Origin: Pseudomonas sp. UBA5706
Lineage (GTDB): Bacteria > Pseudomonadota > Gammaproteobacteria > Pseudomonadales > Pseudomonadaceae
Direction of reading: 5' to 3'
Length of the DNA stretch: 64,000 bases
Assembly (NCBI RefSeq): GCF_002419965.1
Contig: NZ_DIHC01000028.1
Coordinates: forward strand, 1-64,000
Both the position numbers and the translations under genes were made by a program. Positions 8,774 to 16,104 of the stretch are shown one piece after another. How positions within the stretch are numbered: position 1 is the first letter of the stretch; every line of letters starts with the position of its first letter. Under the pieces are notes generated by a model. The model saw only the letters and a program-made list of their open reading frames with translations, searched no databases and was not told the DNA's origin.

Positions 8774-9929
8774 ATGCATATCGTGGGAGGCTTTTACCGT
8801 GAGCTTTGCCATATCCCTTCGTGGGACGCCACTATGGGGTCTGGTGCCCGCGCAGCCATGGTTGTGGCTGCTTTCTCCCCGGGGACACAGTTCACGACCT
8901 ATGCAGCTGCGAACGAAAGCGTAGCGATTGCAGCACTAGAGCGCCTGGGCATTGCAACCACCGTTGCGACACGACCGAGCCCAATTGTTTTTGCCTACTT
9001 CCATCCGCTCTCATCTCCATATATTGAGCCCGCGCGCGAGGAATTGGTCCCTCAACCCCCCCTCCACGTGACAGATGATGCGGTTTTGCGCTTCGGCTTC
9101 CTAGAGGGGGACGCTGTCGTCAAAGCTTGCCGTGCGGTGTATGACCCACAGACGTGGCGTCATCCCAAGCCATTCAAACGGCTCCTCGGCAGATGAGCTT
9201 GCGCTTGTCATGAACGAGTTGGAAACATTGAGTGCCACGGGCATGGAAGACCTCGATCGCGCAGCCCATTACCTTATCCAGACCCAGGAAGCTCAAGTCG
9301 TGGTCGTGAAACAAGGCCCCTATGGCGCCAAGGTATATGACCGCTCAGGCAGCAGTACTCACGTCCCAGCGTACCGCTCAACACAAGTCTTCAAAATTGG
9401 CACCGGAGATGTGTTCAGCGCAGCCTTTGCTTACTTCTGGGCACAGATGAAAACGCCTCCTCCAGAGGCTGCGGACCTCGCCTCCCGCGTGGTGTCGCTC
9501 TACTGCGAAACCCGGACGTTCAAGTTCGATCAAGCTGCCCTCGCTTCTCGCCAACCCGTCTTTGCAACTCGCGGGGCCACCGCTTGCCTTGAGGCAGGAA
9601 TCGAAGCGGTGGGGCAGCGTTTCACCCTGGAGGAAGCTCGTTTCGGGCTGGACGAGTTAGGTGTTAACGCGATATGTCCGAATGTTGAGACTGTATTCCC
9701 TACTGGCAACTGCGACACGATACTCGTCATCGATGATGCTCTCCCTCCTGAGTCGATGACCCGCACTGCAGAAAATGTTGCCAGAGGTGCAAATCTGATC
9801 GTGCTAAAAGAGCGGCATATAGCAGGCCCACAATGGCCGACTGGCACCTTGACTACGCCGGATCTCACCACTGCACTGTATTTCACAGCGTGGGCAGCGG
9901 GCGAAGCCTTATCACAGAAAACGCTTTAA
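8774..9929 (+). pseudogene. PfkB/ribokinase-family sugar or nucleoside kinase, frameshifted
   Basis: Two overlapping frames together make one PfkB-like protein of about 385 residues. The first (8774-9196) begins MHIVGGFYRELC and ends with the YDPQ block. The second continues from about 9174 (SNGSSADELALVMNELE) through VVVVKQGPYGAKVY and the signature FKIGTGDVFSAAFAYFWAQ, which holds the GTGD anion hole and catalytic Asp typical of the family. Skipping one T near 9173-9175 restores the reading frame, so a single inserted base (or a sequencing error) splits the gene. The start has an AAGG site. It is first in the defence operon, 65 bp before the TIR-TGT gene. The substrate is unknown; a nucleoside is plausible given the base-modifying neighbours. 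Confidence 0.75.
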
Positions 9930-9994
9930 TGATTTCGAAAGCATGACCGTCAGGGTAGTGCAATGGAATGTAATCAGCTGAGGCTCAGTCCCAC

Positions 9995-11374
9995 ATGGCG
10001 GACATATACATCATCTATGCCAAGGAAAACCGGAAAGTCGCGGTGAAGGTGCATGATCTGCTTCGGAAGTCTTGGTCGGTGTGGATGGACGACCGAATTG
10101 TGGGTGACTTCGGAAGTGTCATCAAAGAAAACCTCCAAAAAGCTGGTTGCGTGGTGGCGCTTTATTCAGAGTTTGCAAGCAAGCCGGCGGTGACTGATGA
10201 ACTTAGGTTCGCCACCAAATGCGGTAAGAACATCATCCCGCTGCAGTTGGACGATAGCGATCCACCCTATCCGTTTGGGAACCTCAGCACGGTGAATTTC
10301 CAACATTGGTCAGGCGAACCTGACCATGAAGCATTCAAACTTCTTCAGGTTAAAATCCAAGAAGTAGTGCCCCCGATTCGCCCTGCTGAAAGGTTATCCT
10401 CGCTGGAAAGCAATGCGCTGCCGATCCCTAACATTTTCATGTCGGTGTCGTCTCACGAGACTCAATTCAAGCCTGCGGAGGCATTGAGCGTGCTGAGGGC
10501 TCATGGCACGAAATCGATTCTGGTGTCTGCTTACGACCTGGGGAAATCTGATGACAACGATCAGATGATCGAGGAGATCAAAGCCTATCGTGAGGGGGGA
10601 GGATTTGTTCTGATCGATTCGGGCAATTATGAGGCAGACCGCACTGAAGACAAGTCATGGACACCGAACGAGTTCCACCAAGCGCTGCTTGAGACGCCCC
10701 ACGATTGCGCATTTAGCTTTGACAATCTGGAACAAAGCAGTGATCCGGACATCGCAATCGAGGAGATTATTCAGGCATTCGAACGTGACCGTCTGCACAC
10801 ATCAGCGCCGGTGTATCCGATTGTGCATATCTCTCAAGATGACGATGGGCTAAAGCACCTGCCGTATATCGTTTTTGAAGTGGCCAACCGTATCCGTCCA
10901 GGCGTCATCGCTATAGCGGAACGGGAGCTGGGCCCAGGCCTGGCGCTTCGCGCTCAGACGATGAAACGCGTTAGGACTCGCCTACGAGATCTTCCTTTTT
11001 ATCAGCCGATCCACCTGCTCGGCACGGGCAATCCTTGGAGCATTTCGATATTAGTGGCAGCTGGAGCCGACACCTTTGACGGCCTTGAATGGTGCCGCTT
11101 CAGCATCGACCCGAGCAGAGGGCGCCTTCACCATTTCCAACATTTCGATTTTTTCAGACACTCATGGAACAGAACCCCTCTACTTGACCTCGTCGATGTC
11201 GATTTGAAAATCAAATATGCAGGCAGGGTGGCATTGTACAATCTGGAGTACTATCAGGAGTTTGGGCAGCTGATGCATTCTATGATTGCAAGCAACGACG
11301 CGACCTTGTTCGCTACGGGCATCGGACTGACCGCCCCTGAGCTCAAAAAGTTGTTCCCGGAGATTTTTCAATGA
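9995..11374 (+). CDS. TIR domain fused to a tRNA-guanine transglycosylase-like domain
   Basis: This 459-residue protein combines two domains. Residues 1 to about 110 form a TIR domain (MADIYIIYAKENRKVAVKVHD), with the candidate catalytic glutamate in TDELRFATKCGKNIIPLQLD. Residues from about 150 to 455 resemble queuine/archaeosine tRNA-guanine transglycosylase (TGT): FVLIDSGNYEADRT matches the substrate-Asp region and HLLGTGNPWSISILVAAGADTFDG matches the conserved barrel strand before the nucleophile. The zinc site of true TGTs is not evident. The gene overlaps the OGG-like gene by ATGA, so the two are translationally coupled. Type IV CBASS operons carry a TGT-like enzyme; here it carries its own TIR module. 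TIR enzymes usually cleave NAD+. The TGT-like domain may exchange or recognise a deazaguanine base, which is inferred. Confidence 0.75.
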   Translation: MADIYIIYAKENRKVAVKVHDLLRKSWSVWMDDRIVGDFGSVIKENLQKAGCVVALYSEFASKPAVTDELRFATKCGKNIIPLQLDDSDPPYPFGNLSTVNFQHWSGEPDHEAFKLLQVKIQEVVPPIRPAERLSSLESNALPIPNIFMSVSSHETQFKPAEALSVLRAHGTKSILVSAYDLGKSDDNDQMIEEIKAYREGGGFVLIDSGNYEADRTEDKSWTPNEFHQALLETPHDCAFSFDNLEQSSDPDIAIEEIIQAFERDRLHTSAPVYPIVHISQDDDGLKHLPYIVFEVANRIRPGVIAIAERELGPGLALRAQTMKRVRTRLRDLPFYQPIHLLGTGNPWSISILVAAGADTFDGLEWCRFSIDPSRGRLHHFQHFDFFRHSWNRTPLLDLVDVDLKIKYAGRVALYNLEYYQEFGQLMHSMIASNDATLFATGIGLTAPELKKLFPEIFQ

Positions 11375-12069
11375 CCACCTATAGCGCCGAAGCCCTTTCC
11401 AGAGCGGTCGCGGCAGTCTGCCCGGACATCCATACGCGTATCGATACCGGAGCCGTCTCGGATGAACGACACCTGTGGTGGGAGTTATCGTGCTGCATCC
11501 TGAGCAGCCAAGTCCCCTATTCCCTTGCGATGGCGGCCGCTGACAGGATCGATGCGCAGGGCTGGCTTCTCGTTATGAAGCAAGATCACCTCGACCTTGC
11601 CCATCAGTTGTTCGAGGCGCTCAGCACGCCTCTTGACGTCGAAGGCAAGCGCCGGCTCTACCGTTTTCCGAGGGCGAAGGCTGCCCACTTGGCAACGACA
11701 TGGTTGGCAGTGTCCCAAGCGGGAGGGTCCCTGAAGGCCTTGATCAGGGGCGATGTGATTGATGTAAGGGCCTGGCTTGTAAAGAACGCTTCCGGAATAG
11801 GGCCAAAACAGGCGAGCATGTTCTTGCGCAACTGTGGCGTTACCTATGATTTGGCCATACTGGATCGGCATGTGCTCAATTACATGTCGGCTCAGGGTAT
11901 CTGCTCAGGCAAGCAAGTCTCGATTTCTGGATTAAACCAATATGGCAGATACGAGAATCGACTTCGTGATCATGCCCAAGAGATGGATTGCCCTGTCGGT
12001 ATTCTGGACTGGGCGATATGGATTGTAATGCGTGTCGCGAACCGCAAGCAGGAGGCTGTAGTTTTATGA
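11371..12069 (+). CDS. OGG-like HhH-GPD N-glycosylase/DNA lyase homologue
   Basis: This 232-residue protein has a helix-hairpin-helix (KNASGIGPKQASMFLRN, about residues 136-152) with the lysine that acts as nucleophile in 8-oxoguanine DNA glycosylases (about 144). About 20 residues later comes the catalytic aspartate in AILDRHV (about 164). It is close in plan to the short archaeal-type OGG family. It is coupled to the upstream TIR-TGT gene and overlaps the QueC-like gene by ATGA (start 12066). OGG-like glycosylases are known accessory genes of type IV CBASS, where they are thought to act on modified bases rather than in general repair. Membership of the same operon supports that role here. 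Confidence 0.78.
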   Translation: MTTYSAEALSRAVAAVCPDIHTRIDTGAVSDERHLWWELSCCILSSQVPYSLAMAAADRIDAQGWLLVMKQDHLDLAHQLFEALSTPLDVEGKRRLYRFPRAKAAHLATTWLAVSQAGGSLKALIRGDVIDVRAWLVKNASGIGPKQASMFLRNCGVTYDLAILDRHVLNYMSAQGICSGKQVSISGLNQYGRYENRLRDHAQEMDCPVGILDWAIWIVMRVANRKQEAVVL

Positions 12070-12659
12070 GCATTGTGACACTTGTTTCCGGAGGGCTGGA
12101 CTCGACACTGGTTGCCAAACTGGCGCTTGAAGAGGGTCTGCAAATTTTTCCTCTCTTCATCGACTACGGCCAGCGGGCACGTAACCGTGAGTATGCGGCC
12201 TGCCAGTTGGCCATGAGAAACCTAGGGCTGCCCGAACCAGAGGTGGCGGGATTGTCGGGTTTCGGTAAATTGATCCGATCAGGTCTTACAGATCCGGGCC
12301 TTCACATAATTGACGATGCCTTTACCCCCGGCCGCAACATGCTCTTCCTGCTGACCGCAGCTGCCTACGCGTACCAAAAAAATGCCGATGCAGTCTCGAT
12401 AGGCCTACTGCATGAAAGCACAAGCCTTTTTCCTGACCAAACTTCCCACTTCCTTCAACAAGCTGAGCAAATGATCTCTCTATGCATGGGAAAGTCAATC
12501 AAAGTCCTTGCGCCCTTGTCGTCATTTACAAAACAGGACGTTGTTGCTCTCGCCGAAGTCAAAGGAATATCTCAAACCTATTCTTGCCATCTTGGCGATG
12601 ACGAGCCTTGCGGAGATTGCATCGCCTGCAATGAGTTCAAGTTTGAGGGAGTACAGTAA
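12066..12659 (+). CDS. QueC-like 7-cyano-7-deazaguanine synthase homologue
   Basis: This 197-residue PP-loop ATPase has the QueC signature SGGLDS at residues 8-13, the FIDYGQRARNRE block and the FTPGRNMLFL motif. The C-terminal zinc ligands are visible as CHLGDDEPCGDCIAC. QueC converts carboxy-deazaguanine to preQ0 through an amide intermediate, using ATP and ammonia. The ATG at 12066 is preferred to the upstream ATG at 11988 because it overlaps the OGG stop as ATGA. Its stop overlaps the next TIR start as TAATG. No queD, queE or folE neighbours are present, so it is not an ordinary preQ0 operon. The defence paralogue (Cap9 class of type IV CBASS) fits better. Confidence 0.85.
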   Translation: MSIVTLVSGGLDSTLVAKLALEEGLQIFPLFIDYGQRARNREYAACQLAMRNLGLPEPEVAGLSGFGKLIRSGLTDPGLHIIDDAFTPGRNMLFLLTAAAYAYQKNADAVSIGLLHESTSLFPDQTSHFLQQAEQMISLCMGKSIKVLAPLSSFTKQDVVALAEVKGISQTYSCHLGDDEPCGDCIACNEFKFEGVQ

Positions 12660-13126
12660 TGGGGGGAAGCAGCTCTGGAGGATGGAGTCGTCTTGGTGAC
12701 GTCAAGTCGCTTGAGCAAAAGGCCAAGGCAGCGCTGAATGAAGGCAAACGTAACGTATTCATCAGCTTCGCGACTGAGGACATGGATAACGTCAATTTGC
12801 TTCGAGGGCAGACAAAAAATGAAAATAATGATCTTGAGTTCAACGATCACTCTGTAAAAGAAGCTTACGACAGTGATCAGGCTGATTACATCAAACGGAA
12901 GATTACCGAACGCATCAACCGTTGTTCTGTGACGGTCGTCTATATTTCAGACAATACGGCTCAAAGCAAATGGGTGAAATGGGAAGTTGAAAAAAGCTTG
13001 GAGCTAGGAAAAAAAGTGATCGCAACTCACGCAGGGGACAGATTTAACGCCACCAAACCAATTTGGATTTCTGACTACGGAATCGACACGGTGCCCTGGT
13101 CTGGCCTTGCGAACGCACTCAAGTAA
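12659..13126 (+). CDS. TIR-like (ThsB/DUF1863-type) protein with Gly-rich N-terminus
   Basis: This 155-residue protein starts MGGSSSGGWSRLGDVKSLEQ and then has a TIR-like fold of the MTH538/DUF1863 type used by Thoeris ThsB. Conserved blocks are RNVFISFATED, QADYIKRKITERI and the probable active-site KWVKWEVEKSLELGKKVI. Its core resembles the protein at 14135-14611 (YIKRK, WE), but it has an extra N-terminal extension of about 30 residues. The start overlaps the QueC-like stop (TAATG), so the two are probably made together. The Gly-Gly N-terminus, exposed after Met removal, could be a substrate for the QueC-like enzyme (see findings). The stop codon is part of a long hairpin. Confidence 0.75.
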   Translation: MGGSSSGGWSRLGDVKSLEQKAKAALNEGKRNVFISFATEDMDNVNLLRGQTKNENNDLEFNDHSVKEAYDSDQADYIKRKITERINRCSVTVVYISDNTAQSKWVKWEVEKSLELGKKVIATHAGDRFNATKPIWISDYGIDTVPWSGLANALK

Positions 13127-13176
13127 ACCCATCTACACAAGAGGCCCAGATCGGGCCTCTTGTGTAGATGGGTTTA
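13124..13176. terminator. Perfect 24-bp hairpin between convergent defence operons
   Basis: The left arm (13124-13147) and right arm (13153-13176) are exact reverse complements of 24 nt with a 5-nt loop, AGATC. The TAA stop of the TIR gene is the outer end of the left arm. No T run follows on either strand, so it is not a textbook intrinsic terminator. It could still separate the two convergent operons or protect the mRNA 3' end. Confidence 0.75.
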
Positions 13177-13267
13177 CAAGGAGAGCATCACCGAGACGCT
13201 ACGAAAACGTCCACTTACTGATACTGAAGGTGACAGCGATTCCAAGATGCGCTCCCACGGTACTCTT

Positions 13268-14131
13268 TCAGTTATCTTTGCGCGCTTCCCACTGCGTATG
13301 CTCACGCGAAAAAGCGTTCTCCGCATCACCCACAAACTTTGATAACTCCCCGTCCTCTCCCAGTCTGTAGGCTTCCTCACGGATAAGGCCAATTTCGTTG
13401 GCTGTGAGGCCGTAAGACGCCGATAGCTCAGTGAATCGCTTCGCCTGCATCCACGTCAGAATACTCGCGGCAATAGTGATAAAAATATCCGTCGGAAAAT
13501 ACTGAAACTCGGGATTGGCAATCTTTGACGCCGAGCACGCCAGGGCGATTCCATTGGCGGCGATCAGTCCTGCGAAAAAACACTTGGCCGCGGTGGAATT
13601 GAATTTTGCCTTTCGTTTGTACCAGTCCAGTTGATCGTTGATGCGATAATTAATATACGCATCGCGCCGTTCAGGAAAGGCTTTTGCCCTCATTAGCGTC
13701 ATGGTGTTGGTGACTTGTGGCGCAGACACATGACTGATCAGTTGATTCGAGACACCTGGGTTCTGCTGAACAACGTCTCTGAGCCGACTGATCAGCAGCG
13801 ATCTTGAATCCTCATCACCCTTATCAAAGGGTTCAGCGCGAGAGACATAGCGCCACGTCATCGTCTTGATGGATTCTGCAACAGCTCGCCCTGAGTACCA
13901 TAATTTTTCCGGCCTTTTCCATGCCAGCAGAACTGAACTGGCTAGCGCGCCCAACAGCAGCATGGCTTGGATAGTCGCTGCAATCCAATGGGGGTAATTG
14001 ATCACGGAAGCAAACGCTGCAAGCACCAGCAGCAGCAGGTTACTAAACAGTGCGCCAAAGAAATATTTTTGGGCGTCGCCAGAGAGGGTATCGACCGACT
14101 GGTATAGGCCTGGGAAGTCTGAATTCTGCAT
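13268..14131 (-). CDS. SLATT/DUF4231-type two-helix membrane effector
   Basis: This 287-residue protein has an N-terminal pair of transmembrane helices (FFGALFSNLLLLVLAAFASV and AATIQAMLLLGALASSVLLA). Next comes the SLATT/DUF4231 block W-YSGRAVAESIKTMTWRYV. A second hydrophobic pair (AAKCFFAGLIAANGIALAC, and DIFITIAASILTWMQA) is followed by a helical tail. SLATT proteins are predicted pore-forming effectors triggered by nucleotide signals in CBASS, SLOG and TIR systems. It is the last gene of the leftward operon, 3 nt after the TIR gene stop, so the two are probably a signal-maker and effector pair. Family call from motif memory. Confidence 0.75.
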   Translation of the reverse strand: MQNSDFPGLYQSVDTLSGDAQKYFFGALFSNLLLLVLAAFASVINYPHWIAATIQAMLLLGALASSVLLAWKRPEKLWYSGRAVAESIKTMTWRYVSRAEPFDKGDEDSRSLLISRLRDVVQQNPGVSNQLISHVSAPQVTNTMTLMRAKAFPERRDAYINYRINDQLDWYKRKAKFNSTAAKCFFAGLIAANGIALACSASKIANPEFQYFPTDIFITIAASILTWMQAKRFTELSASYGLTANEIGLIREEAYRLGEDGELSKFVGDAENAFSREHTQWEARKDN

Positions 14132-14134
14132 GGG

Positions 14135-14611
14135 TTAATCCTTATACCCGAGTTTTTTGTAGATCTCGGGTGCGTAGTGGTAGTCACCCCGTTCGCTGTT
14201 GGTTGGGTGCGTCAGAGCGTGCTGAATGATTGCTGGTGAAAATGGTACAAACACGGCACCGACATTCTTCAAGATAGGAGGACAGAGGTCAGGGTTGAGG
14301 GAACGACTACCGTCCAAGTTGATGCCGATGAGCTTACAACCTTTCTCCATAGCTACCTGAATCTCCCACCGCACATATTTGTGCTTTGATCGCGTGTCCT
14401 GTCCGATCAGAAGCGCGAAGGTGCCAGCCATGTCAATCCGCTCGCGGCATTTACGCTTTATGTAATCTTCACTTTCAGAGTCCAGCGCCATGTTCAGCTG
14501 ACAATCTGCAAAATTGAAATCAATATGAGTATTCGTTCGCCACGCACCCATCAACTCATACATATGTCGATCAGTGCTGCTAAAGCCCACGAACGTTCTA
14601 GGTAATCCCAT
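14135..14611 (-). CDS. ThsB-like TIR domain protein (DUF1863)
   Basis: This 158-residue single-domain protein starts MGLPRTFVGFSSTDRHMYEL, the MTH538/ThsB type of TIR-like fold. It carries EDYIKRKCRERI and the probable active-site block KYVRWEIQVAMEKGCKLIG. In Thoeris, ThsB proteins sense phage and make an ADP-ribose-derived signal that activates the partner. The partner here is the adjacent SLATT membrane protein instead of a SIR2-SLOG or Macro ThsA. The ribosome-binding site GAGG lies 7 nt before the ATG. It lies about 50 nt after the TPR gene in the same leftward operon. Confidence 0.78.
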   Translation of the reverse strand: MGLPRTFVGFSSTDRHMYELMGAWRTNTHIDFNFADCQLNMALDSESEDYIKRKCRERIDMAGTFALLIGQDTRSKHKYVRWEIQVAMEKGCKLIGINLDGSRSLNPDLCPPILKNVGAVFVPFSPAIIQHALTHPTNSERGDYHYAPEIYKKLGYKD

Positions 14612-14660
14612 TCATTATCCTCTTCACAAATTCAGACATATTTCACCATTGTTGATGAGT

Positions 14661-15914
14661 TTACTTTTCATCCGGGGCAAGCGTCGCTAGCCGGTCTGCC
14701 CGAATCCTGAATAGCTCATCTTTCCCGGTCTGGTAGGTATCGATTTCCCACTGAGCTTCTGCCGCCCCACGAAACATTTGTTCAAAGCGCTCGCCCTCGT
14801 CAGGCTGCTCGCATGCAAAATGGCAGTTCGCCAGCGTTGCATAAATCCAGCGCTTATCGGGCCTCTCCATGAAGTTCTCAGAACCCAACACACGTTGAAG
14901 CGACTTCAGAAGCATCTGACGGATCTTCTGAGCACACATGAAATCGAAAATCTTCTCAGAACGCTCAGACTGAACCTGCGCGCGGAACTCAAAACATTGC
15001 GCCAGATTCTGTCCGTTGTAATAGTCACGCTTGACCTCGAATCCTCGACGGTAGTACTGAATAGCAGCATCAAGAGAATCGCGATTCCCCTCCAGTAGCC
15101 ACAGACGTTTGGTGATAGCGCCTGCAATACCTACGGTTTCTGGGTCATTGGACTCGTCAGGATTCAGCTGCGCGATGATTTCGAAACCCGCCCGCAAAGC
15201 CATTAGCTCGGCTGGGAGCTTGGATTTATAGGTGTTCAGCGCTAGCTTCTGGAGAATGTTAGGTTCACCGGGTCTCATGTCACGCGCAGCAGAAAACTCC
15301 CGACAAGCCAGTCCATGCTTGCTTTGGCGCATGAACCTCTCACCTTCGCGCATGTGGCGCGAGAACCGCTGATGCGCCTCCTCTGCCTCCCCTAGCAACT
15401 CCTCATACTCTTCATCAGACATCCGCGGTGAGAGCAGTTTGGGCAAGTAGGTATAGACCGGGCTGTCAACAGCCTGAGCCGACATTACAGATCCAATCAG
15501 CGTCCCCAGATCCTTGACCGCCCTCTTCGCTTCACGTGCCAGAATGTCATCACCGAAGTGCTGGTATCGAAAGGTGCTGATGTGATTGAGATCAAAGTAC
15601 AGTTTGCCCTGATCCTCGGTCATGATGATGGTCGAGTTGGGGCGGAGCGCATGACGCACGCCCAACTCATACACGGCATTCACATTTCCGGTGGAAATGT
15701 CAGCGATCACCAAATCCGCCCTGAGCAACATTTCGTACATTTTTACATCGATGATGCCTGATTGCGTGATCTCGTCGGCCCTGATGCACCTCAGGCCGTT
15801 GCTTGAAACCGCAGGCTCAATGATGGCCTCGTAAGTGGCATCGAGATCGAGAACTCTACCCGTCTCATACTCGACTTTCTTGCCGAAACCCATTACGACA
15901 AAGCATACCTTCAT
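14661..15914 (-). CDS. Deoxyribosyltransferase-like sensor/TPR protein (DUF4071/TRAFs-like)
   Basis: This 417-residue protein has an N-terminal Rossmann-like domain (KVCFVVMGFGKKVEYETGRV, then LLRADLVIADISTGNVNAVYELGVRHAL). That resembles the nucleoside 2-deoxyribosyltransferase/TIR-like domain in stress and conflict proteins. An acidic linker at about residues 160-190 is followed by helical TPR-like repeats (GERFMRQSKHGLACREFSAA, ALNTYKSKLPAELMALRAGF, AAIQYYRRGFEVKRDYYNGQ). The layout recalls the TRAFs-binding/DUF4071 family. The ATG at 15914 has AGGAAA upstream; the GTG one codon earlier is less likely. It lies between TIR genes in a defence operon; its exact role is unknown. Confidence 0.65.
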   Translation of the reverse strand: MKVCFVVMGFGKKVEYETGRVLDLDATYEAIIEPAVSSNGLRCIRADEITQSGIIDVKMYEMLLRADLVIADISTGNVNAVYELGVRHALRPNSTIIMTEDQGKLYFDLNHISTFRYQHFGDDILAREAKRAVKDLGTLIGSVMSAQAVDSPVYTYLPKLLSPRMSDEEYEELLGEAEEAHQRFSRHMREGERFMRQSKHGLACREFSAARDMRPGEPNILQKLALNTYKSKLPAELMALRAGFEIIAQLNPDESNDPETVGIAGAITKRLWLLEGNRDSLDAAIQYYRRGFEVKRDYYNGQNLAQCFEFRAQVQSERSEKIFDFMCAQKIRQMLLKSLQRVLGSENFMERPDKRWIYATLANCHFACEQPDEGERFEQMFRGAAEAQWEIDTYQTGKDELFRIRADRLATLAPDEK

Positions 15915-16104
15915 CACAATTTCCTATTCCAACAAGACGGACAGCGCGCAGCTACCTCTAACATTATTAAAGAATTCAGGGCTGGCATTTGGGCCAACAT
16001 CGATCTGGCAAGGCGCATATAGGGTAGATCGCGACAGCGTGTGTCGGCGACCCAATCCCTCGACACACCACCCCTAAGCACCGACCAGTTTGGAAATCTC
16101 TAAG

